Of a stretch of DNA of 64,000 nucleotides, positions 12,107-23,869 are shown piece by piece. Numbering within the stretch: position 1 is the stretch's first letter; every line of letters begins with the position of its first letter. The notes under the pieces are model-generated. The model was not told the origin of the DNA. It searched no databases and saw nothing but the letters and a program-made list of their open reading frames with translations. Position numbers and translations under genes: made by a program. The stretch comes from Geosiphon pyriformis (taxonomy: Eukaryota; Glomeromycota; Glomeromycetes; Archaeosporales; Geosiphonaceae): NCBI GenBank assembly GCA_016748015.1, contig JAAOMT010000352.1, positions 434,001-498,000 on the forward strand, given 5' to 3'.

Positions 12107-13240
12107 TCAATTTAATATGTTTAGTTCAATGATTATAATTGGTTCTAAATTTTGTAAAATCTTATCTGGTTGGACTAGTATTTTCTGTACTTTTAATTGT
12201 GGAATATTACTGGTGAATAATGACACTATATGATAATATGGTTTTAGTCGATCACCATGTACTGCTTTGGTTAAGATTTTGTTGTTCAACCATAATTTAT
12301 AAGCTCCATTTCCAAGAATTTCTTCTATGTGAAATGGTCTATTCTATTTGGGGTCAAATTTTCTACTCCATTGTTTTTCTGCTTTGGTATGATATAAAAG
12401 TATTTTGTCTCCAATCATAAATTCAATTGGTTTATCTAGTAGTTGGTTATCATGTCTTTTTTTTTGTTTTTTTTGTGACTTTTGGATGTTATCAGCTGCT
12501 TTCTGCCTTTTGTTTTCTAGTGTCTCTATTAAGTCATATGTTCTTCTCAACAATGTTCTTTGAAAATTCTCTTCTGTTATTGGTTTTGTTAGATATGTTT
12601 TGACTTCTATCTCTGTATATTAATTCAAATAGTATTGCTTGTGTAATATTTTGCTTCATTGTTCAATAAGTAAATAATACTGATGATATGAACAAATCTC
12701 ATTCATCTTGGTTTTCTTGGCTGATTTTGGCAATTGCTTTACACAATGTTCTGTTAAATCTTTCAACTAACCCATTTGTTTGTGGATGGTATGATGATAA
12801 TAATAGTTTTTTTATTCCAAATCTTTGGCTTAATTTTGCTAATGTTTTATTTACAAAATAAGTTCCTTAGTCAGATAATAAATCTTGATAAACGAATTTA
12901 ACAATGGATTCTGCATCTGCTTTTTGAATGGCTTTTGCTTCTGGCCATTTTGTGAGATAATCCATGGCTACTGCAATATATCTGTTGCCTCTGCTGGTGA
13001 TTGTTAATAGTCTGACTAAGTTGATTCCAATGTGATCAAATAATTGTCCTACTTTGATTGGTTTTAATGGTTTATTGGGTTTTGTTCCTTCTCTTTTTTG
13101 ACAAGCATTACAATTTTGAACATATTGAATGATATCTGGATACATTGATGGCCAATAATATCTTTTTCTGGTTCTTTCTATGATTGCTTCTTTGTAAAAA
13201 TGTCCTGCTGTTAAATCTGAATGTATGTTGAATAATATTG
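12107..13240 (-). pseudogene. integrase of E2
   Basis: The HHCC module ends Cys-Asn-Ala-Cys-Gln near 13095. The catalytic core includes Tyr-Ile-Ala-Val-Ala-Met-Asp-Tyr and Trp-Pro-Glu-Ala-Lys-Ala-Ile. The first catalytic Asp is Asn (codon at 13020-13022), and the usual Gly-Pro after it is Arg-Leu. The C-terminal GPY/F-like module (Phe-Asp-Pro-Lys ... Gly-Asp-Lys-Ile-Leu-Leu-Tyr-His) lies at 12344-12480. A few stops at Gln/Trp codons. Confidence 0.88.
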
Positions 13241-13439
13241 TCTTTTTCTCTGGTTCTGTAATTACTCTGGTTGGTTGATTTGGATTTCTTTTGTTCTTCT
13301 GGTAAAGTATATTTTGATGGTTGATAAAATATTTTGATTGTTGTTTTATGTTATTTTGTTCTTTTTAAGATAATTTCTCCTTGAACAATTGGGTATTTAT
13401 ATAGTATTAGAGTTGTTGGTATTTTTGTATATTTATCTT

Positions 13440-15080
13440 TTGTTATATTTTTGGATTAAACTGTTTTTAGGTTTGTTTTATTTATAACAGACCATCAGCA
13501 TTTCCATTTTTTTTTCCTTTTTTGTAATGTACTGTATAATTAAATGATGAAAGTTCTATTTTCTATTTGGCATAATGATCATCTCCAAATTTTTTGCTTT
13601 TGGATTGAAGTCAATCCTTTGTGATCAGTATATACATCAAACTTTTGACTCAAATATTTTTTCTATTTGATAACAGCCCAATAGATAGCTAAGTGTTCTA
13701 GTACTGAAGTTCCATAGTTTTTTTCAGCTGGACTTAAGCTTCTGTTGGTGTAAGTTACTAGATGTTCTTATCCATCTGGTCTTTTCTAAAATAGTACTGC
13801 TCCCAATGCTTGACCTGATGCATCTGTTGTAATTATAAATGACTTACTATGATCTGAATATATTAATACTGAAGCTTAAATAAGCTTTTTTCTTAATGTA
13901 TCAAAAGTTTCTTGCTGTGTTTTCATCTATTCATATTTGGTGTTTTTTGTTTGAAGCCAGTATAATGGCTGTACTATCTTGAAAAAGTTTTTGATAAAGT
14001 AGCAGTAGTATCCCACAAATCCCAAGAATGCTCATAATTCAGTCAAATTGGTGGGTACTGGAAAGTTTTTAACTATCTCAATTTTGTTTGGATCTGTCTT
14101 AATGTCATTTTTGCTTATGACATGTCTTAAAAACTTTAATTCTGTTTTGCCAAAAAAGTATTTGGTGGCATTTAGCTTCAATTCAGCTTTTTTTAGTCTT
14201 TCAAATACTTGTTGAAGATAATGCAAATAATCATCAAATGTTTTTGAGAACACATTGGTGTTATCCAGATATATGACTACCAATTTCCATAGTAGTCCAG
14301 TATAAATGATTTCTATGAGCCATTGAAATATGACTGAAACATTCATCAAGCCAAATGGCATCATTTCAAATTTGAAATTTTCTTCTCAAGTCGTAAAAGC
14401 CATTTTCTCTTTGTCTTTTGGTTTCATGACTACTTGCCAATAATCACTGTTTAGATCTAAAGTTAAGAACTATTTCTTTTCTCCAAAAGCATTGAACAGC
14501 TCTTGGATTTTTGGAGTTGGGTAGTTATCTTCTTTTGTTACTTTATTCAGTTTCCAGTAATCTATACAAAAGTGGATTTTCCCATTTTTCTTCTAGACTA
14601 ATACCATTAGTAATGACCATGAGCTTATTGATGGCTGAATTAGTCTGTTGTCAAGCATCTAATTGATCTTTTAACAAATGATCTTATGATTGGCTGGTAG
14701 TACTTGGTATGCTCTTTGTTTGATTGGCATTGCATCTCCAGTCTTAAATCTGATGCTGGATTATATTGGTTCTGCCAAATTCGTTTTCACTGGCAAAGAT
14801 GTTATTGAAATTGTTGAATAATATTTTAAGCTGCATATATTGTAGTAGATCTAAATTTTCTAGATTTATTTGTTCCAATTGTTCTGGTTGAAACAGATAA
14901 TATTCTTCTCGCCCATATATTGTTTGAGATGTGATATCTACATATCTGCATAGTTGTAGAAAATCTGGAATGATGTTTGGCAGTTGGTCTTCAATTTCAG
15001 TAGTTAAATATTCAATGATAGTTTCTTCTGGTATTTTGATGATGTCTCTTGTGTTATTATAAATGGGAATTTTGATGTGA
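13440..15080 (-). pseudogene. reverse transcriptase and RNase H of E2
   Basis: The best stretch (14032-14364) begins Met-Met-Pro-Phe-Gly-Leu and contains the catalytic box as Tyr-Leu-Asp-Asn at 14260-14271, followed by Phe-Phe-Gly-Lys-Thr-Glu-Leu-Lys-Phe-Leu. RNase H occupies about 13600-13960. The upstream RT palm is present but shifted between frames and carries stops (14365-14760). The linker to dUTPase (14760-15080) has a Pro-Asp-Phe-Leu-Gln-Leu-Cys-Arg-Tyr block found in other copies. Confidence 0.85.
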
Positions 15081-15201
15081 CTGTGGTTTTTGGCTGGTAT
15101 GTGTAGATTGACTAATCCAATTTTTCTGATTTACAAAGTATTGCTTCTGTCTCAAAAATCTGAACCTGATCTTTTACTTTTTTCTCTATGGTTACCATGT
15201 A

Positions 15202-15900
15202 CTAATTATATAATAGAATGGAAATTGATTGATGGGTGGAGATAATTTCTCTCTTGTTAACAATTTCTTCTTTTGTCATATTAACTGATACATCTATTCT
15301 ATCCATAGATTTGAAACTCTGTATCTCTCTAGCTGTAATTCTTAGTTCTTTTCTGTTTCTTACTGATATTAATTGAGCTATTTTAACCAGAAGCAGGAAT
15401 ATTGCTTGTGTTATCTTTTTGTTTGACTCTATAACATAAGCTTTTTCTGAGTTATTTTGTAGCATTACAATAATATTTCTTACATATCCTGTATCAATTA
15501 TTTCTCCTCTGATGTTGATTCCTTTTTTTGCCAAACTACTCCTAGATGCTAATTGAACTATTGTTGTTGTTGGAATTTCTAGTGCTACTTTGAGATCAAT
15601 ACAAGTGCATAAATGTGGTTCCAATTTGATGGTATTTTTTTCCAGATATCTCAGATTAAACTCTGTATCTATATTATGTGTATGTTTAAGCATAATGTTT
15701 CCGTTATTATTGCTAAACCATTTTAGGGTCTGTTTTTTGATGAGATAATGGAGTGTGATGTATTGTTCAGGATTTAAATCTGAGTCTGAATTATTGTTGT
15801 TGTTATTGCCAATTTGCATAGAACTGGAACTATTGTTTTTATTGTTGTTATTGTCAGAGTTTGAATTGGGATTGAAAGTTGATTCCAATTCTGATGCACA
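15202..15900 (-). pseudogene. dUTPase domain of E2
   Basis: Best preserved dUTPase of family A. An open stretch of about 267 codons (15202-16005) covers the second Cys cluster, an Asn/Ser-rich linker with runs of Asn, and the dUTPase. Motif I is Glu-Phe-Asn-Leu-Arg-Tyr (Asp to Asn). Motif II is Ser-Arg-Ser-Ser-Leu-Ala-Lys-Lys-Gly. Motif III is Ile-Ile-Asp-Thr-Gly-Tyr, with the catalytic Asp and Tyr intact. Motif IV is Lys-Ile-Thr-Gln-Ala-Ile-Phe-Leu. Motif V is Arg-Glu-Ile-Gln-Ser-Phe-Lys-Ser-Met (15301-15335), decayed from a Gly-Phe-Gly-Ser-type sequence. The enzyme would be inactive now. Confidence 0.88.
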
Positions 15901-15959
15901 ACTGCTAATTGGTTTTTCTTCTTTTGAGATTATGTAGATCATGAATGATGATGGATTGT

Positions 15960-16580
15960 AAATGAGGTCACATTCATTACAATATTGAAAGTCACATAAA
16001 ATCAAACAGTAGTCACATAGTCAAATGTTAATTTCTTTTAAGTGTTGTTTCTGCTCTTCTCTGGTGAGTGCCAATTGTTGGTAATGCTCATGGAATTTTT
16101 CAGGATTGTCCTCAATGTTATCAAAAATGTCAAACATTTGGATGTATTTAGGTTCAGGAAGTAATAAGGGATTGTTTTTGATTTCTAGTAGTTTACTGGT
16201 TATTGCACCTTCTGCTTTCACACTCACTATTCTCCAAATTTCATGTTCATTGTGAGAATATCTTTTTCTATGCATCATTAATTGGGGTTTTTTTGTGCAC
16301 TCAGTTATTTATTAGGATAGTATATTGGCATATTTCATTGCATGTTTCTTCATGTTCAGAAATGTCATTCCATATTTCTTCATCAGACAAGATTGTTTCA
16401 CAGACTAGACAAAATTTGTTGTCCCATTTTTCTTGCCTTTTTGGTCTTCCAAACCATTTCAGGATGCATGGGCAGCAATAGAACTTGGTTGCAGTAGAGT
16501 ATTTCTTATTGTTGCCACAACACACATCTATTAACAACAATTTCTTGTTACAATCAACACATATTAGTTTCAGTTGGCAA
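15960..16580 (-). pseudogene. Cys-rich region of E2
   Basis: From the right: cluster 1 (about 16575-16301) has Cys-Val-Asp-Cys, Cys-Cys, Cys-Cys-Pro-Cys, Cys-Leu-Val-Cys and a Cys-x3-Cys. A charged segment (16278-16021) follows, with His-Asn-Glu-His-Glu-Ile-Trp-Arg and His-Glu-His-Tyr-Gln-Gln. Cluster 2 (16018-15960) is Cys-Asp-Tyr-Cys ... Cys-Asn-Glu-Cys-Asp-Leu. The spacing suggests zinc-ribbon-like folds. No family recognised. Confidence 0.7.
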
Positions 16581-16692
16581 TAGTTAGACTGGTGTGATAG
16601 AAAGTAGGTATTTGGTATATAAGTAGAAGTAGTGACAGGTGCTGATTCTTTTTCTTTCTCCTTTCCTTTCCTTTTTTCTTCTCAAGTCCAAA

Positions 16693-17328
16693 TCAGTGGC
16701 CATTCACTTTGGTTATTATTATTCCAATAACTTTGGTTGGTTTTTCAGGTAGGTTCTTCTTCTCTTCTTTCCTTTTCTTTGTCATCTCATGATGGTATTG
16801 GCAATAATTCATTGTGGTTGGCATTGGCCCAAAAAATTTGGTATGCTTCCCAGGTAGGTTTTTCTTTTTTATCATCAAACTCAATGAGTAGTGTTGACAT
16901 GTTGTTACTGGGTTTGAAATAACTACATGTTGCTGGTACTTGTGTGGATTGTTTATTCTGACTGAGTTGTAATTTTTGAGTGGTCCAGTCAAGCATCTCA
17001 TTTGTTTTGGACAGCCAGTTATTACCAATGAGTGCTTGGTATTGATTGGGTTCCATGACAATACCTTGATTGGTACAATGATACCATTAACTTCTATAAA
17101 GAAATCATTAATTTTACCAATTGGAGTTTTGGTCACTTCATTAGCTATTATAATTCTGGCACTAACAGCACAATCAACTTGGCCACTTAATTGGTTTATG
17201 AGTTGTTGTGTGATGATGCTGTTTGCTGAATCACTATCTAAGATCAGTTTTATGGTCTGACTATCGACTTTAGCATTAGTATATATGGCAGTAATAAGTT
17301 TCTCTTCGAGTGCAACTCTACTAAACAA
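16693..17328 (-). pseudogene. aspartic protease of E2
   Basis: The retropepsin core is open from 17328. The catalytic triad reads Asp-Ser-Asp-Ser-Ala at 17224-17238 (Gly to Asp), and the second half carries Ala-Leu-Ile-Gly-Asn-Asn-Trp-Leu. Two overlapping frames are used, which indicates a frameshift near 17040. A Lys/Glu-rich linker (16690-16800) leads to the Cys-rich region. Confidence 0.82.
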
Positions 17329-17339
17329 TGGTGTTTGTG

Positions 17340-19600
17340 ATGGTTCCTCGAATTCAAATATGAAAATTGCTGCTAGTGATTTGTTGTTGGTTATAATGAC
17401 TGGAGATATGTTGCTGGTAAGTAATTTGTTTTAGTTGGGTTCCTGGTTGTTGGATGAAACATTTTCTGGGGTAACCAAGAGACTTAAATAGTGTTGAGAA
17501 TTTGGGTTTTGGGTGTATTTAGTTTTCAAATTCTGAGAGCATGTTCTTGATTGTTGGGTAAAAGAACTGGGAATCAGTTAATAAACAACCATTACCAATT
17601 TCCAGTTTTGTTGTGTCATTCTCAGCCTTTGTGTTCTGGTTTGAGATAAGTTTTGTGGCAGTGTTTAAATTTGTTGAGACTGATATATTACTTGCAACTG
17701 TGGCTGATAAATGATGGGTGCTGGAGTTTGATAAATGGGTGGTTGATAAATTGGAAACTGTGTTACTGGTAGGTAATTTGATTGATATATTTCTGGGTTG
17801 GGTTGATACTTTAGAGTTTGAAACTGGTAATTAGGGTTTTGATATTGATTTTCCAATCATTGGTTATTTATTTTTAATCTGCAGTTGATTCTCAAATGTT
17901 CTTGTTTATCATAGTAGTAACAAACACGTGTCTCTTGCTATTACTGTTGATTGGTTAAGAAGGATAGACATGACTGATTCTGGAAACAACTCACATTTCC
18001 TTGATTATTGCATTGTTGTGGAGGTTGATAAATTGTCTAATTGTTAGCTAAGTATCTTTCTAATTTTTGATTAATGGAATCACTGAATTGTTTTAACTTA
18101 GAATCTAATTCAGATAATCTGTTTATTACTAGATTGATGGCTTGAGTGTGATTAGCTTCAAGTTCTGTGAATTCAAAATCTCATGCATTGGTAACTGCAT
18201 CTTAGAGAGTTTGTGAGTGCATTAAGTATATATATTAGAGAATACTACTGCACAGTCCACAGATAAACTGGTTTAGGATCTGTGGTGCTGTAAAATAATT
18301 CATGTCAATTGCTTGTATTTGGCACAAGTTCCTATGGAAGTGTCTTAAATAAGTAATAACAGCTTTAGTTTCCCCTTGTTTTATGGTGGTAAAAGTGTTG
18401 GCTAACCAGTTAATGCTGTTATTGTTACTGAAGTATTGCAGAAATTCAAGCTTGAAGGCATTAAAATCTTGGGGTTTGTTGACCAAGCTTTAATACCAAG
18501 AGTTGGTAGTATTCTAAAAAAAATAGGAAATTGTTTACATGGCTCTGACATCATTCCATTTGTTGGCTGCAATAGCTTTTTCCACATTATTTAGCCATAC
18601 TTGAGCATTATTCTCTTTGCTGGTAAATCTCTCGAGTTTTGCTATTGGGACATAGGTCATTGGATCCAAGTTTGGTTGTTGCAGTTGTTAAAAGGATAAT
18701 TGCTGAGATAGTATTAGTGGCTGTTGAAGTTGTTTAACAATTGGATTAATTGGTTGTTGATTGATGATAATTTCTAGAAGTAAGTTTTGCTGATTAATTA
18801 ACTTAGGATTTGGATTGTTCAGAGTTTGCTAGGTTTGAATATTCAAAGTTTCAACTTCCTGATTTTTTAGGATTGGGTTTTGGTAATTAAATTCCTAATC
18901 CTCTTTTTTTTTTCTTTTAAAGCTGTTATCTTTTAAAGACTAGTGATTCCAAAGTCTGGTGAAAGTGGCAGTAATCAAAATTCTGATGGTATTGGTAATC
19001 ACAATTTGAATTCTTCAAAGTAATTGCCATATGTTCTCAATAATTCTGCTTTCTTTTGTTTACTTTGAAATGATAGTCATTCAAATGTTGATGTTGCATT
19101 TGATGTGAACATGCCTGTTGATGTGATGTTGATAGTGCTTCCAGGTGTGTGATGATATAATGAATATAGTAGAGATTCAATTTTTTGTTTCTTTTATGTT
19201 GGTAATTGTATTTTTTTTGGTGTTGCTGCTGGTGTTTGTAACTTTCCTTTACCCTTATTTGCATAGGTAATAAGGAATTGTTGTTGAATATATCTTTCAA
19301 TTTCTTGATTGATTTTCCTAATGATTGGTGCAAAACTATGATTTTGTAGTAAGTTGGTGTATTGGATTAACTCTGTATAGAAATTTTCTCTTGCTGATTC
19401 AATGTCAACTGATCTTTCTAAAAAATCTGTGATTTTTTCATTGACATAAAAATTAAAGGCTGATTCTGCTGGATAATAATTGTTGGTTAAGCTCAATTGT
19501 TGGCTGTACTGTTAAAATAAAGATTTAGTAAATCTTAAATGGTTTGTTCTGATTATTTCTAATTCTGCCACTTTTGGATAATTACTGTTGATGCTGGTTC
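17340..19600 (-). pseudogene. gag of E2
   Basis: The N-terminal segment at 19496-19194 begins Met-Ser-Leu-Thr-Asn-Asn-Tyr-Tyr-Pro-Ala-Glu-Ser-Ala-Phe. The Gag core is at about 18650-18180 (Asp-Phe-Asn-Ala-Phe-Lys-Leu-Glu-Phe-Leu). The nucleocapsid knuckle near 17930-17880 reads Cys-Tyr-Tyr-Tyr-x4-His-x4-Cys, so the second Cys has become Tyr and the Gly Glu. A Tyr/Gln/Pro-rich tail with repeated Ile-Tyr-Gln-x-Pro units is at 17856-17665. Internal stops at 18238 and elsewhere. Confidence 0.8.
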
Positions 19601-19615
19601 TCTATAAAATTATAC

Positions 19616-19633
19616 TTTACAGAGAGCACCAAA
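19616..19633 (-). other. primer-binding site of E2
   Basis: On the minus strand TTTGGTGCTCTCTGTAAA directly follows the 5' LTR, identical to the E1 site. The GAGCACCAA-like sequence in the LTR U5 (partly mutated here) can pair with it. Confidence 0.65.
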
Positions 19634-20488
19634 TATTACAAGTGATTATTTGGAGTCTTAAAACAAATAACAAACCTGTAATTTGGTACTTAATTGATGT
19701 TAATGATGTTGGTTTCTAAAGGTTAACTGTATCTGAAGGTTTTGGTTGAACCCTTTGTATAATAGACAGAGATTCAATAGTTGTTTTTCATTTGCCTCCC
19801 AGAATTGCAATTCTGTCAAATTTTTTTTTCAATGTAATAGCCAGTAATCTTCCTGATAAGCTATTCTTAAATCTATGAGTTCTCTACCCTTGTTTCACAG
19901 GTCTTTTACCAGTCTCTATAACGTCTGTAACTTAGTGCTTTTCAATTCTTAATTAATTAGTAAAACAACAAAAAATAACAAAGAAAATAAAAAAAAATAA
20001 AAAAAAATAAAAAAATAAGCCAAGACAATTGCAAGTTAATATCCTGTTAATAGCCATAATCAAGAGCTATTGTTCCAGTGTATTTTAAGTATTAATTACT
20101 ATTAACATAAAGAGTTGATAGTGAAGAGTGAATTTGAGATAATGAATAATTATTTATTAATATTTGTAATGTAAAAGATTGCTTAGATCAAATCTAAACT
20201 GAGAGGTCTGTCTTTTCTACTTCTAACATTACTGCTATATATATATAATTAAGATTCCTTAATTCCTCAATTTTTCATACCAAGAATCCTGGAATTCCTG
20301 GAATTCAGCAATTTCTTTGAGAAGAATCTTGGAATTCTGGAATTCTGTGATTCTTTGTATGAAAATCCTGAAATTTCTGGAATTCTGTGATTTCTCTTAA
20401 AAAAAATTCTGAAATTCTACATCTACTATGACTATCTCTAATTGGCTAATTTATATACTAATATACTTTCTATATTTCATGAGTAACA
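19634..20488 (-). repeat. 5' LTR of E2
   Basis: 855 bases, TATTAC...GTAACA, partner of 10538-11409. TATA-like TATATATATATAG on minus at 20235-20247. GGAATTC-type repeats at 20281-20415. Differences from the partner are mainly transitions. Confidence 0.92.
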
Positions 20489-21510
20489 CCAGCAAACTAC
20501 TAAGACCAATTAGAATGAGACAACTATTTAATAGAATTGGAATTAACTTAGTCAAACTATTAGCAATAACCAGTAAAAGCAATTATTATATAGTAGTAGC
20601 CATAGACTATTTCACAAAATGGCCAGAGGCAAAAGCAATTCAAAAAACAGATGCAGAATCTATAGCCAAATTTGTTTACCAAGATCTGATTTGTCAATAT
20701 GGATGTCTAAAAAAATTGTTATCAGATCAAAGAACTTACTTTGTGAACAGAACATTAATGAAATTAAGTCAAAGATTTGGTATTAAAAAACCACTATCAT
20801 TACCATATTATTTACAAACCAATGGTTTAGTTGAAAAGTTCAACAGAACATTGTGTAAAGCAATTGCCAAAATCAGTCAAAAAAACCAAGATGAATAAAA
20901 TTTGATTATACCATTAGTATTATTTGCTTATTAGACAATAAAGCAAGATACCATACAAACAACACTATTTGAACTTGTGTATGATAAAACAGCAACTTTA
21001 CCAGTTGAGATAGAAGTTAACACATATTTAATTGAACCAATAACAAAAGCCAACTTTCAGAAAACATTGCTAAGAAGAATTTACAACTTAATAGAAACAT
21101 TGAAAAACAAAAGACAAAAAGCAGCTAATAACATTTAGAAGTCACAAAAAAAACAAAAAAAAACAACATGATAACCAGTTACTAGTTAAACCAGTAGAAT
21201 TCAAGATTGAAAACAAAGTACTTTTGCATTGTATTAAAGCAGAAAAACAATGGAATAGAAAATTTAACCCCAAATAAGATAGATTATTTTACATAGAAAA
21301 AATTCTAGAAAATGGAGCTTATAAATTAAGATAAAACAACAAAATTTTAGTCAAAGCAGCACATGATAATTGACTAAAATCATATCACAATATAGTATCA
21401 TTAACAATTAGTAATATTTCACAACTGGGAGTATAATAAATACTAGTCCAACCAGACAAAATTCCACAAGATTTAGAACCAATTATAATTATTGATTTAA
21501 ACATGTCAAA
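20489..21510 (+). pseudogene. integrase of E1, core and C-terminus
   Basis: Continues the frame left at 10537. An open stretch to 20898 contains the core. The first catalytic Asp is Asn (AAC 20545-20547), the second is in Ala-Ile-Asp-Tyr-Phe, and the Glu is in Gly-Leu-Val-Glu-Lys-Phe-Asn-Arg. The GPY/F-like module follows at about 21180-21500 with stops. Splitting by E2 and these stops make it non-functional. Confidence 0.88.
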
Positions 21511-21969
21511 TTAATCAACCAAAAAAGTATATAAAGACACAGTAGACGTGATAAAAGCAGCAAAAAAAATGGAAATACCAGATCATATTTACATCTTAGC
21601 TTAACAATTGTTTCAGATCTTAAATTAACAACAAATAAACATAGAAATTATCATCAACCACCAAACAATCTGCTACTAAAACACTAAACAAAAAAGAAAA
21701 GCAAAAAATACATCATATTAGCAACCACAGAACCAAACAAAAAACTGGTCAGATAAGATAGTAGAAAAAGTAAAAAACACTTTTGAGAAAATATCTATTA
21801 TGGTTCTAACAAAAAAACTTTCAAAAAAAAATTGGAAAAAATAGATAGAACAACTTTAAATACCATATTACTACTATCAGTTAGGACAAAAGTTGAATAT
21901 TTAGAAGTTATATCATAATAAAGCCAAAAAAATATTCAATCAAAAGATAATACAGAATATTAAAGACAT
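21511..21969 (+). pseudogene. domain X of E1, first part
   Basis: Begins Thr-Lys-Lys-Val-Tyr-Lys-Asp and runs to Gln-Asn-Ile-Lys-Asp-Ile where E3 interrupts at 21970. It resumes at 32728. The duplicated bases ACAT lie at 21966-21969 and 32728-32731. Confidence 0.7.
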
Positions 21970-22947
21970 TGTTATCAGAAGTTTTTGGTCTTTTTTCTTA
22001 ACTGTTGTTAATATTAGTCTGTTGCTAATTTTATGTTTTTTAGAAGCAGTTGAATCTTCAATAACTAAATTCATCTTCAAATTATTTTCTATAATTTAAA
22101 CTACTAGGCTTATAAGTAGAATAATCAATTCCATACTAATTGCTTTGTGTAGTTATGTTGTAGTAAACATTAACTTTTTCTCAAGAATTGCTCATCTGAA
22201 AGCTCACTAAAATATGTAGTTATTTTGTTATAAAAGTCAACTTTTCTACAGGAATCTTGTCTATAGGCTACCCTAATAATTATAATAAGAAAATAAAATA
22301 AATAAAAAATAAAAAAAATGTAAAAGAAATAGAATTTTGTCAAGAAAACGTTTTCTATTCAGGCCTGAAGTTACTAACAAATTACTGAAATTGGTAGTTA
22401 ATTAATTTTAAAATGTTAGTTGTGTTGAGGGAATTTCAAGTGTAATAATTTAAAAGATTTGGTTTTCGAATATTTAATTTTTATTTAAAATGTGTAAAAG
22501 GTGATTTGTTTTAATTAAGATATCTAAAGTAAGATACTATGGTAAAATACTATGAGAAGATACATTTTTTTGAAGAAAGAAGCTCTTTTTTTATATAACT
22601 TGTTATAGTACTAGTTTTTGAACTTGCACTTTTCTCTTTGCTCTAATTTTAGTGAACTAAAGATACATTTTGGTAAACTACAAGTTATTTCTACAAACTA
22701 TTGATTATTTCGGCCAATTTTTATCAATTTCGGTGAATTTTGACTATATTAAATGGTTCAGAATATTGTGTAATTTAATCATCTTAATTTCTATAGTACA
22801 AATTGGGTTATTGATTGAGTACTAATATTTAATAATCTGATTTAAATAATAAGTAATAATCAAAATAATAATAGTATATGCTAATTAATAATAAAAATTA
22901 TGAGAATAATTTCATGCTATTTAATAGTTAAAATTCTATTGGTAACA
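21970..22947 (-). repeat. 3' LTR of E3 (family B)
   Basis: 978 bases, TGTTAT...GTAACA, very similar to 31755-32727. The PPT (minus CTTGAGAGAAAAATTA, 22948-22963) abuts it. A TATATAAAA-like box on the minus strand lies near 22590-22602. Confidence 0.9.
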
Positions 22948-22959
22948 TAATTTTTCTCT

Positions 22960-23850
22960 CAAGACTGAGCTCTGTTAAAGTCCAAGCACTATCTGTAATA
23001 TCAAGATAGTAGTCCAAAATAATTGAAAAGATTTGGTCTAAAAACTGTTAAAATTTCAGTTCTGTAAACTTTTCAATATATTAATCTTCATTGGATGAAG
23101 TATTGGATTTTGTAAAATATTTTCACAAGTGTTAAATAAATTATAGAGTCTAAATACTGCTTTAAGTTTGTAATAAATGTTTGTTAATTTAGCTGCTGTC
23201 TTGAATTTATTGTAAATTTGTTTTTGTATAGCTTCAGAAGTGATGTTTGTTGTTTCAAGTTCCAGTTTTTGTTCATAAAGTGTTTTCTCAATATGAAAAT
23301 ATCTATAGATAAGAGTACATTCATTGTTCTGTTCATTAAAAAATAGTAGAAGTTTTTGTTGGATTGTGGCATTTGATAGAATGTCAATAGGGGCAAATAA
23401 AAGGTTTTCTTTTAATGCTTACTTTAACAGTTCTGGTAACTGAATTCCAGAATAACTTCTTGTTTTTCTTCTATAGAAATGATAATTCTGAAAATAATTT
23501 ACTACTAGTATTGTGGTTTTTTTCTGAGTGTAATTAATTTGACTTCTATTAATTATTATGAATAAGTCAAAAAATGTTTTCAAGACTAACATTAATTTTT
23601 GGAATATTTGTTGAATATTTTGAGGAATAATCATGATAAAAATGACTACTTAATAAATGAAATTTGAAAAAAAATAAAGGAAATTATTGTTGAGTATAGA
23701 GCTTTATTTGTTTTTGGGTTTAAGTGTTTTTTGTAATTATTTATTATTTTTGTATTTTAAAAGAGGTTATTTAAAAATGTTAAATTAAATGTTCAAGTTT
23801 GGTTGTTGTTCTATTATAACTATTGGTTCTAAATTTTAGGAAATATCTTT
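22960..23850 (-). pseudogene. domain X of E3
   Basis: C-terminal domain after the integrase, ending Asp-Phe-Asn-Arg-Ala-Gln-Ser-stop at the polypurine tract. Open stretches at 23419-23634 and 23184-23396 include Thr-Ser-Glu-Ala-Ile-Gln-Lys-Gln-Ile-Tyr-Asn and Tyr-Asn-Leu-Phe-Asn-Thr blocks in the working frame. Sequence is diverged from family A but position, length and terminal residues agree. Confidence 0.6.
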
Positions 23851-23869
23851 AGAATTAATTAAAGGTGAA

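Larger units (their letters stand above)
10538..20488 (-). mobile_element. E2: complete family A element inserted in E1 integrase
   Basis: LTRs lie at 10538-11409 (3') and 19634-20488 (5'), flanked by the direct repeat CCAG (10534-10537 and 20489-20492). The internal region is about 8.2 kb. Joining the E1 flanks restores the Pro-Ser-Lys-Leu codons of the E1 integrase, which proves a clean insertion. It is among the better preserved copies; several domains keep long open stretches. Confidence 0.93.

Noticed and set aside
16737-17260. Plus-strand readings opposite the E2 protease
   Set aside because: They are antisense shadows of a recognised minus-strand protease.
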